Source: Motacilla alba alba
Lineage: Eukaryota; Chordata; Aves; Passeriformes; Motacillidae
NCBI RefSeq assembly: GCF_015832195.1
Contig: NC_052017.1
Span: forward strand, 90,670,429-90,734,428
Direction of reading: 5' to 3'
DNA length: 64,000 bases
Below the pieces are notes generated by a model. It did no database searches. It was given only the letters and a program-made list of their open reading frames with translations, and was not told the DNA's origin. The position numbers were made by a program, and so were the translations under genes. Below, piece after piece: positions 12,701 to 24,700 of this stretch. The stretch's first letter is position 1; each line of letters begins with the position of its first letter.

Positions 12701-15700
12701 GCAACATCTCTGGCAGCAGATCTTCTAAAATACCATACAGATCATATGGTTCTCAAAGCATTAAAAATCACAGGAGTAGAAGGAAATCTTGAAGCTGTAG
12801 CAGAATATACTTGCAAGCTATCAGAGCAGAAAGAACAGCTTGTTGAGGTGAGTTCACACCTGCTTTCATTGTATAGGACACTTAGAAAATGAGTGGCTGG
12901 ATTTGCATCACTCTGTTCTTTAGGAAGGCTTTGGTCTGTGTTTTTGCAGTTTTATTTTATTTTATTTCCTAGTGTGCTGTTGAATTTTGGGTTGTTCTTG
13001 TCAGGGTCTGAGCCAGATACATCACTGTGGCCTGCAAGTGTTGTAGCAGGAATTTACATTTGTGCCCAATTCTCCTCATGGATCTAGACTCAATCTATTT
13101 GTAGAAATTTGGCCTACAATATTAAGAAAAAAAATCTAAGTTTCTAGGTCCAAGAGGAAATTATCACTCCTTTCTTTCAAGCAGCAGGCATCCAACAATA
13201 GCTGAATCCAGATATACAAGAATGCTGGAGATACACAGTTAATGCAATGAGTTTGATATTTTGAAGATTAGTCAAGAGGGCCACTGAAAATCATCCTCCT
13301 CTGTGAAAAGCAATATGTGCAGGGGATGTCAACCACGTATATCTTGTTACTGTCTCTCCCACAGATGAGCAGAGGCACCTATGCCAGCAGGAGACATACA
13401 AATATAGATCACTTTGATCTGAAATGTGGTGATGCCAGCAGCTGTACTTGCATGATATCCAATACTCATTTCTAAAAAATTATGATATAGAGGGCTTGAG
13501 GATTCCTCCCCAGAACTATGAATATGCAGAAGCAACACCCTTGAACTTCCATGACTGGCAGAACAATGCTTTGAATTTTTAATTTCAACTTCAATGTCCC
13601 CTTGATCTGTGGCTATTTAGTGTTCTAGTGAGACATCAAATGTTTTTTTCGGGCATAACCAGAAGGTTAAATAGTGCTTGCATGTGAGACCTTGCAGCAT
13701 GTCTGATGATGTGCAGTAAGTTTCATACATGCTGTCTCTGTCTTACAAATTCCTTTTGATCTGAAAACTTCCATGTTCCTTTCAACCCAAAGTTCATTTT
13801 CAATCTTCCTAAAAATATGATGAAGGAAATGGTATTACTTCCCTAAACTAACTTGACACTGATTTGCTCAAAGATAATTTAGTCCATTGGATAATGAAAG
13901 CCTAAATTTTCCATATGGTTGCTTATTGCTGAATAAGCCTGTTCTGCTAAAGTTATTTATTCTACAGTTTTTCCAAGTTCTGTATGTGTGTTTACTTTCA
14001 GTTTTATTCAGTCATAAATACATGAAATTGGTCTTGTTTTACTTTAATTTAGTTATTAAGGCTTTCCTTTCTCTCAGTGATTTTCCACACTGTTCAAGTC
14101 AGGATTTAGCCCCATTTTTATTATTATTTCTCCCTGAGAAGCACCCAGCTGTGAAGTCCCCAGTAAATATTTAAAAGGACAATCAATAACTTTGTGTTTG
14201 TTTGTACACCTTATTTTTGTATGTACACCTTTTCTCCCTACTAATAGATGTACATTTTTTACAATTCTTTTAATTTTTTTTAAATTATTCAGATGTGTCG
14301 CTTACTGAGGCATGTTTCTGGAACTGAGCCCCTTGAGATAACTTGCATACATGCAGAGGATACCTTTCAGGTCACTGGCCCACAGGTATGTTCAGCTTTT
14401 AACTGGCCTCTTCTACTACACATAAATCAATAAAAATTACCTGTGTGAATTTTTAGGAGACCTAATGTTTACCTGTTCAAAGCATTCATTTCTAAGAAGG
14501 AAATTTGCTTTAATGCTGGGTGGTAGCTAAAAGAAGGCACAAGAGAGATCATCAGGCCTGCAGTTGTCAGATGAATACACTATGAAGACATAAGAGTAGC
14601 AGTTTACTTCTGTGTTTTGCCTGGGGAGGCATTTGTGAATTCATGTGGAACACAGTGTACTAGGACTTGCAGTAGCAAATGCTTTGTTCTTCGTCCAGAT
14701 AATTTCTGCTGCAGAAACCCTGGCATTACATCCATCTAGCAAGATTGCAAAAGAAAATCTTGAGGTGTTCTGCGAGGCCTGGGAGTCTCAACTGAGTGAC
14801 ATGTCTCTGTTGTTAAGAGAAATCAACGATGTGTTTGAAGGAAGAAGAGGTAAGAAGGCTGTGTAGAAATACAAAAATGTAACTTCAAATGTAAGAATTT
14901 TAAGTGTGATTTAGGAAATTCTGTTTTCTTAAGAGTGGAGTGCAGTAAACAGTTCCACATTCTGTGGGGTCTAGGTAGTAATACGCAAATATGTTTGGTT
15001 TGTATAGATGTCAAATCAGGCTGCTTATTGGATTTTTTCAAATAAAAGCAACAAATATTTAAAGGCCTGATTTATGTAAGATTAGCTATGTTTAATTTTC
15101 TGCACTGGGATTAGTTCTAGAGAAATCAAATGGAACTGTTCAAAGGACACAAAAGTGTTTGATACGGCTCTTTGCCAACAGTGTCCAAATACAAGGGGTG
15201 GTAGGGCTTTCACCCACCCCTTGTTTTGTCTTGGACATATCATCAGTTCATGACAGTCAAGATAAACTTGAATTGTGGCATGTTTAAATAATGTCCTGTA
15301 TTTGGGGAAAATACATATTTACATACATGTTCTATACTGTCAGCTTGCCTTGTATTCACTTCATAATGTAGTGAATGTAGTTATTTGATTTTTAAACTGC
15401 TGTCCTTTCTCCTGGATGGAATTTCTGACGACTCTGCACAATCTTGGGATTTTTTTCTCTGGTTGGTAAGTTTATTGGTATTTGTACAACATGTAGAAGA
15501 AAAGCTTGGAATCTTAAGGAAAAAAATTCTGTGTCTACTTTTAGCATAGGGTAATTTACCTTTAAAATGGAAGGCATTTTGGTTTTCATTTTTATACCAC
15601 ATAATTTTCTTTCAGATTATGTCTTTAGTGTGGCCTGTCACACATCTTATAGCTATGTCTTTGTTTCAGTCTTTAAGGGATAATTGCATACAGATAGAAT

Positions 15701-18700
15701 GTAATATATAATAATACTGAATGTCTTGTATTTTTAAGGAAATCACTCAGGTTCGAAAGCTTAGGTTTAGCTAAATACGGGCACTTTGTATCTGAGATAC
15801 AGAAAATGTAAATCCTTATTCAGGTTAGATGACACTTTATCAATGATACAATACTTCATCTTGCTGTTGATCCCTCTTTTCATTTTCAGACTTGATTCTG
15901 TAGTTTAAATTTCTGTTCTTGATTTTTTTGTGTAAGCAGTTCTTTACTGCCAGCATTTTGAGCACAGTAGCAACTAATCACGTGGTGTAATATCTTAAAT
16001 TATTGTTGCTGGTTGGTGAATGGGTGTGTGGCTGAGCTTCAAGACTTGTAAAAAGAAAACATATGTTGAAATTCTGAGTGGGTTTACAATAATTGTGTGT
16101 ACTTCAGGTTATTGGCAGTTTGAGACTTCTGAGAAAAAAGTGATTATCCCAGCTGTTCTTCCACCTTGGTCTGAAATACCACATAAATATGTGCAGAGAG
16201 CCTGTTTATGGCCTTTTAACTTTCAGCAGATTTTTTGTTTGTTTGTTTTGGGAGCCAGGGTCAAACTTGCTTTCCTTAAAGAGAATATTTTATAAAATGA
16301 AACTTAAATTATGCTATTATGCTATTGTTAACTTGTAAGAATAAATTTGGAGTCTTTAGGGCTGATCATGCAGTATCTGTTTTTTTTCATATTCAGACAA
16401 TGGTCTAGCCAGGTTGAATGATAGCCTTTTTATATATTTATATCTCTGTGTGTGTGCATACATATGTATAGATATTACTGTATTTAAAAATAATAGGATG
16501 AGAATCATGCAGCCACAGCGAAGCATATCCTTGGCTCTCCAAACAAATGGTTCTTGATGTCAGATGCCCAGCCTCCTCTGTGGTTAATAGCTTTCTCTAG
16601 GGACTGCTGATGGCAGATAACACATTTTCCATAAGTGTTATTTTCCACTTTCTTTAAAGCATCATTTCACAAGGGCAACCCAATGTCCTTGATTGAAGGA
16701 GGGAAAGGAGAATGGGTAGGTGTTGCTGAGCAGGTTGGAGGCCATCATGAGTGATGCAGTGAAGACTTCTCTTGTTTGGCATAACCACACAAGTGTGTTC
16801 TTGTTACTGGCTCTCATTTCCTCAGTCTTTCTTTCAGCATAGAGTGTTCTGATACCACCACTGGTAAGATACTAAGCATTGCCTCTGTTCTCTCTGTGGC
16901 CATGGTGTGTTAGATCTTGTGTCACCAAAACACTGTTAAGAAATCTCCTTTTTCCTTGTCACGTGGCCCAGACTTCCTCTGAATTCGGAGGTTTTCGTAG
17001 TTGCCACCACTCATGTCCTTAGAAGTAATTTGGTCTCTTACATCCACCTGTCTTCTGAAAAGTTTTCGTCTCTATTGTGGGCTAATCTGGTTTTGATTGT
17101 TTGTTTTCTGTTGTTGGACTTCAGAGTGACTCTTGTCATTAAAAAAAAAAAAAAGGGAGGGGAAAAATCTCTCCTGAACACCCCCACCTTTTTTCTACCA
17201 GAAGATACCCTGAAGTTACTTTGCCACTTACAACATTTTTCTTCTCTGAGAAAACACTGGATCTGGTGATCCAGTAAATAAATAAAACTAACATATTTAC
17301 TTGCTGAGAGGTTATAGGAGTGGCATTCACAAAACTTTTGCCTCCAAACACAATGGAGTTTCACAATATTTGATAAGGCTTTATTCTTCTTGTAATTCAT
17401 TACACTTGTCTTAATGTTGAGGTTGGTAAAAGTGTCTTTATTTTACAGACTAAAATGTATCAAGTGCTTTATTCATAGTAAAATTGTGACTGTATGTAAG
17501 AAGAGATAGAATTACAGTAAGAGGTATATTTTTTTTTCTCCTCAGTTTAAAATCTTGTATTTTTGTACTACCAATTTAAATGTTTGGCTTTGTTAGAGAG
17601 TTCAGAATACGGCTTAAGATGCAAAAATTGAATGGTGACTAAATGTGCTGGACACATCAAATAAAAGAACCATTTTTCGGATTACACTAGATTCACATTG
17701 TTTATACTCATTTCTTTATTTTCACGAGTAATTGCTTAGTTCCTTTATCCAATGGGAGTTTTTTTCATAACATAAAATGAGATATTTCTTATGCTGAGAG
17801 TCCAAATGCACATGGGAGGAGCTGGATTTGGCTTGAAAGTGAAGCAATATTTTACTCAATTTTAATGAAATTATACCAGAACACGTCCAAATTGAAGAGG
17901 GCTTCTCTAGAGTAGCAGGATTCATAGGCACGACGGAGTGGGGGAGGTTGGTGAGCACAGCCCAGTAACCCTCATTTATATTTGGGAAATATTCCTGTGC
18001 TGTGCAGAACTGTACAGCAAAGTAGAGTTGTCTTTTGCTCAGTCCTAAACAGCTTTTTAATCCAGTGGTGAGGAGGTCTGTTCTCCACGGTGTTGGTGTG
18101 TACAGGCTGGGATGAGGAGGGTGACAGGCTCCTCAAGAGGGTAACCTTTCCCTTCTGCCAGGCATGGGAAGTTTGATTCTGCCCACAGAGGAATTGTTTG
18201 GTTCATTTCCATTTGATGCTTAACTCTGAGGCTCTTGCACTTTGAGATGAACCACCTGACAAAAGTACCTTTCATCAATCCAAGCTGTTGGATGTCAGCC
18301 AAGCTCTTTTTTGTAATGTTTTTGTTTGAACATGGTGGAGAAGATTGTAAATAAATGATCCTCTGATTTGCTGCCTTGTAACTGGGGTAAGAAGTGAGAG
18401 AACGATTTCTGAAGATAACATACTTTTCTGCTCTCCTTTTTTGTTTTGCCCACTTGATTTGAGAGAAGTTGAATGACCACGAGATTTCTGAAGGGCTGTA
18501 GGTGATGAATAGGTGATGCAGATCAGAATTAGGAAGCTCCGATTCTAGGAAGAAGAGTGAAGCAGGCATGTTGCCATACTCTCAGAGAAGAAGTGACATC
18601 AAAAGTGGGAATTGAAAGTTGAAATAGGGGTATTATGGAGGGAAAATCAGGATTGGAAATAGTAGAAAGCAGAAAATTGGAAGACAGAGAATGAAATAAT

Positions 18701-21700
18701 GGAAATCAATTTTAAGTGAAGGAAAATAAAAAAAGGAAAAATATGTTTAAGAAAACACATTAGGAAAAACAAAGGCAGAGTAAAATAAAAAGAAGACCAT
18801 CATGTGGTGAAAAAAGCCTTCTTGATAAATAGCAAAGATCTGACACACAAACTAAGAAAATTAAATACCTAAAAAATTACATATGTATATTCTGTTAATG
18901 GAATCAAATAAAAGTTCTGTGATTATACTGATGGAATTAAGTATTTTCTGATTAAGTAGGATTATCTCTGACCTGAGTTGATCTGCTCCTTTGAAAGGTC
19001 TTGGTATCTGTGGGTCCAGTGAAGTGTGTTTTTTGTATGCATATTTTGTGATCTTTAGGGTTTTTTTAAATGTTCCAAAAAATAAATAGTTAGATCTTTC
19101 TTCTTTTTGAATATGGTGAGCAACGAAACCTTGCTAAGCCAAATAATGGGAATTACCAGAAGAGCAAAGGCAATTCTATATTTTCTTCTGTTTTCCATTT
19201 GGTTTCCATAATTCTGAATTCCTGCCTTGTGTGTGCAAGTACTGTGTCATTGCAGTGAGCATTTTTATTCCATTTGTTGTGTCAAAGCTTTCTGTATTTG
19301 AACTTTCTAACAAGACACAACATGTTTTTACATAGCTCCAAGGAGATCTTTTATGCTGCAGCATTTAAAATTGCAAGTTCACTTTTGTTCTTGGTATGTC
19401 TTACATGCCCTTTAGCTGGTGTTTTGATGTATAGGATGTTGTAAATGACTTCTCCTAATTTGTATTGGTCTTTAGGGAGAAATCTTGCTTGCATACATGT
19501 TTGGGCAATTAATATATGAATAACACTGATCATTCTGGGAAAAAAAAAGGTTATGCAGCTTGTGCCCTGTTAGCTCATTCATCTTTTGCAAAACAGCATA
19601 GGGGAAGGGAAAAGTCATCTTAGGAAGGAAAGTTCCATTTTTCCTATTTTTCAAGAGGGTTGAAGGACACTTGTTGGTGTCCTAAAATTGTAGGAGTCAG
19701 TTGCCTAGATACAGAGATTATGATCTTCCTGTTGTGTCAGGAGATAAAGGGCATGCTTTCAAAAAATCCTGAATGCACAAGGAACTGTTTTCTGAGGACT
19801 CAGAATGGAATTTCTCTAGGAGCTGATACAAGAGGAGCAATTAGCAATTGTAGCAACTGAATCTATTGTAATAAATGCAAGTCTTCATAGACTATTATAT
19901 CTTCTGGTAATTGAAACTCGAATCTTAGGCTGTTAGCCCAGGCAGTGTTTCTTCTTGAAAATAAAGTCTTATCAACTTTTAGGTAACACCCAAAAAGGAT
20001 TTTTTTCTTTCTTAATTTATTTTGCTCAGACTTGGAATATTGTAGGCTCCTGGCAATACAAGAATCAATTCAAGAAGTGTGTAAAATGCTGTAGAACTTC
20101 CTTCGTAAAATACAGCAAATGTGGGATACGTATAGTACAGTACAACATGAGAGTTTTATTTGCATTACTTAGGAAAACCTGCCTAGGTGTTTCTCACTAG
20201 TGGCACTGTCTACTCCAAATTTCAGAGCATTCAACCCATACCAAGAAAAGCCATACATGGAGCTACAATTTTATGTTCCGTATTTTGTGACAAAATGGGT
20301 GCATGTAGCTAGTGAGTCATTGGAGAGAATTGCTTTACTTTCCTTGTGAAATACATGCAGGAGACTAGAAATATTACTGAGGGAAATGTTCAGAGAAGCT
20401 TTCTTAATTGCCAGTTGCTAAAATCTAAGCAGTACAGACCTCTTGGCCTGTCTCTGAAAGCATGAGACAGAAGATCCTGTGCAGTATTCAGAGAGGAGGA
20501 ATTACAGGTAAGTAATTTGCTTTTATAGTACTGCAGTTTAAGGAAGGATGAAGTAAGGCATTTGATCCCACTGATTAAAATCTGTATCTAAATTTTGGTA
20601 TAAACCTGTGTGTTCTTCATAGGAGAGAAGCGTGTCTACCTATCACTGCCCAGACCAGGGGTAAGTTGCTTTGTATCTGCTGTTCTCTGTTTGATTTCTT
20701 TCCCTGTCACAGCTTGATGGGAGCCTAACAATATCTTGGTTACATGCATCCTGACTGGATGGCTGACAGTAAAATATCAAAGTTTGTCAGTTTATTAAGT
20801 GAATAATAAGCAGACTGAAGACAAATGTTACTAGTTATGTTACGTGCTTTAATCACTTTGATTATACATAAACTTTAATTCCTGTTCATTAATTTTTTAC
20901 CACATACTCTACTTTCATGCTATATAATTAAAAAGTGCATTGTTGCTATTAAAACAGTAGGAATAAGCTGCAATATACTGAAAATTAAAAGAACAAATAA
21001 ATCATACTACCAAGACTTAACATTATAGCCTGAGTTAACCTGTTTGGAACAAGGATTCATGTTCAAGCCTGTTGTAGCCTTTTAAAATGATGTGTTCTTG
21101 TTTCCTTCCTTGATCTTAAGTGTGTTTAATGTAGAGAAAAAAGTTACACCAAATATCCAGCTTTTAGGTGTGAGGTATTTAACATCTTTAGCTGATTATA
21201 ATTGCTATTACACTGTTTCTGAGAGCATGTGTGTGTTAGGAAGCCTTCTAAATCTTGATAGTGTCATGTAATCAGTCATTTTGTTCACTTGCTGTGAACT
21301 GAATCTCTTTCCATGGGTAGGAAAAAGGAAAAGAATGGTCTCAAAAGGTACAGTAAGCTCTAGCTTGTTTCTTTCTCTTGTTGCTTTTTTTCCTTAACAT
21401 GTAAAGGAATTTCGGTTTGAAAAGGTCCTCTGTCTCCATGTCTTGTGTTGTGCAATTCTGCAGTTTCAAACACAGTGCAACTTCTGACTCTTAATGAAAA
21501 GATAAAAGCTTTATAAATCCAATATTTATAAAGAAGTTTTACAAAGCCAATCTGCAGATTTAAATAGAATATGTTAGGCTGCTTGAGCATGGGCGAATTT
21601 CAGTTATGGAACTAAATACTGAAACTTTGGATAGGGTTTCTGTCCCTCACCAGTTTGACTAGGACACATAGCTTCTGGATGTCATAATTTGGAGATTAAA

Positions 21701-24700
21701 TGTTTGAAGTCAGAGTCCCACAGATTCATATGTTTTTAAAAATAATCAATAAAAATTTTGTGGTCAGCATTTAAACAGTTCTGCTTTGTATTGTTTGAAA
21801 GGTTGCTGCCTTCTTTTTGAGTTTTGCAAGATACTTAACATTGTGGGGAGTTACAAATGCACAGTTTTAAAGTCGACAGAAAATGTAGATTGCATCCACA
21901 GGACACCACAGTTTCTTCACTGGGTGACTTCTTTGCCTAGCTGATGCTCTGAGCTTTGGAATTGCCTTTCTTCCCGGTGCTGTTCCTCTCCCTCTCCTCC
22001 CCCTGCTGCCACCACAGATCTGCTGTGCCTGGCTGACGCCCACGCTGTCCCTGCACAGAGGCCACACTGTTCCTGCCAATCTAATTAGATCACATATTTT
22101 CTTACATCTGTTTAATTGCCACTCTGCTGTTTGCTGGTAATGAGTGGCACCCTAGACCATGCTGTAGATGAGGATCAGAGCAGCAGTGATGATTCATGAG
22201 TGTACTTAATGCTTATTGTTTCTCTATAGTTTAAAAAGCATGTTTTCTCTATGTTTTAAAAGCACAATAACATATCTACTGACTTTTAATAACAGTACTA
22301 TTAAAATAATGCAAGGGAACACTAGAGTGGAGAAAACTACAAAAACATTCTGAGCTTTCTTTAGTTATTTGTGAATGGAAAAACTTGTAACCAGTGCTGG
22401 TTTTCTTGAATACCCTTCCTTGACTCTGCAGCTTAAATATTTGCCACACCTTCTAGACCAAAATTTGTGTTTACAAACAAAATCTAGTTTGATTTTGTCT
22501 TCCTTTCTTCTTTTAAGACACTGCCTTGAAAACAGCCTTTCTGAAATTGCATTTCTAATACGCAGTATAGTCAAATCACAATTAAGAGTTCAGTCCTTTG
22601 TGCTAAATGTTTTGATATGAGATCAGCATTTCTAATACATAGGCAGAATTGCAGTGTCTAATCTGGGTAGACATTCATAAGATTCAGAATATTTAAACAT
22701 TTTTGGATGGGAAAAGAGAAATGGCAGAAAGTTAAACTGAGCACTAAATTGCAGTAGGAACTTCAGCATGAGTACTTTTGCTCAGATTCTTGAAGTGAGA
22801 AATGGAAATAGGACCAAAATCTCATTTCTGATGCTGTTCACAATGAACAGTGTTGTTTCTTGGTTGTTTTTTTTTTTTTCCTGCTTGCATTACTGAACCT
22901 AATTTGCCCAAGTACTCCCACGAATGAATAGCAGCAGGTTTTTTTCAGAGTTTTTCAGAATCTCAGACAAGGCTCTCAGTTGGGCACTGAGATTATCCAG
23001 CTTCCTCCTGTGCCTCACACTTCTCCATGTTACGACACCAATTTTGTACTACTCCTGTGCAATCCAGTGGTTTCTGAATGTGGATTGTGCCTCCCACATC
23101 TGGTGGTTTTGCTGTCTTTGCACAGTGACAGCACCAGCACATCAAATTAAAGCCAAGAACAACAAATAATTAAGAAATAAATTATGAGTTACTGCCTAAG
23201 TGTGTCATGCAGTTGGCAAGCACTGCCTTACCAGGTAGTCCACTCACATGAGTACTGTAGAAATGCTGATCTAATTATTGTTTAATATGAGCTAATATTT
23301 GGCTTCCAGACAGACTTCTATTTTGGATAGTTCATGACTTAAAAAAAAGAAGGAAACCCATGAAAAGATCAGTGTATTTGCTTACACCTTCTTCTCCAGA
23401 GCGACACAGAATAATGGGCTGCCTCCTCACACCAGCATTCGGATGGGTTGTAGCCTATGTCAGCTTGCTATTAGCCAAATCAGCATCCCTGTTATATCAG
23501 TACCGTCACTGATTGAAAAATCAGTGCAGGAATACTTTCAGGAAGACTGTTTAGTCCTGAGTATTATTGAGGATTTACAGGGTAAAGAGAAGAGACTGCA
23601 CAGCATTAGGAAGTGGAGCCTGACAACTGTGCAAGAGGTCTTTTCCTTGCAATTTCAGGACAGACAGATCAGAACGGGTTCTCAGTTTCTGCTGAGAAGT
23701 TTGTTTGAACCTCTGGAACTCTCCTGCAAAGTCTTTCTCTGAATATAGAGCTACCTCTTTAAGATTTGCAAGTAAAATTATTACCAGTTCCTTTTATTTA
23801 AAAATATTATTTTTATTTTGAAACAGAAGCATAATGCAAATCTGAAAGCATTAAAGCCAGTCAAACTAGATACTGAGGTAAGATGGCATCATTTTAGTAC
23901 AAAAACTCCTTTCATATTTTTGTCTTGTCTGAAGAATGTGTTTTTAAGTGCCATAAATATGGTTACCATTTACAGGAACAGGCGAAAATTGCAAAACTTG
24001 GATTAGAATTGCATCTGCTAACATCTGAAGTGGATTCTGAGACAGAGAAATGGGAGGATCAGGAGAATGAGATTGTGCAACATGGACAGGGCATGTCAAG
24101 TATGGCCTACTCCATGTATTTATTTACCAGGTAATTACAGTACACATGACAAATTTTGGTGGGAAAAACAGCATTAACAGTGTTTATAAGAAAGAACAAA
24201 TTTTCATTTTCAGAATGAAATTCTGAATAATTGGGACCATTTTAGAAAGGAACTTGGTTCTGTCTGTAGGCTTTATAAACGTCTGTAAATTTCTAAACTG
24301 TTTTAAAAGCCCCTGATTTTAAACCCCACATTATTTTTAAAGGGCTTAACATCTGTTTCGTTGGAGGGCATCTATTTAAATGTCTCTTGGGTATGGAAAA
24401 CATTTTGAGAATTATGTTCATAAATACTTTGAAAATTTAGGGAATTAAAGCACAAGTACATACCTGTAGATGAGATATAACTGTAGATGAGAATTACTGA
24501 TCCTTGTACTGAAAAGTGTTTATCTGAAACTTGCCTGTGCAGTGTCAGCTTTCTTACTTGAAGAATTTAGGTTTGCTTGTGGGTTTTTTACCAGAGTTGA
24601 GTTGTTGTTTTTTTTTTTTTTTGTTACCTACTAGTCCAGTAATACTCAGTATGCCAGAGATGTGGATTTCTAGTCTTGTTCAGCTTATGAGAACAGAGCC

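Noticed and set aside
18057..18569. 170-aa minus-strand open frame in a CTNNAL1 intron
   Set aside because: No recognisable domain and it lies antisense within a large intron; best explained by chance.
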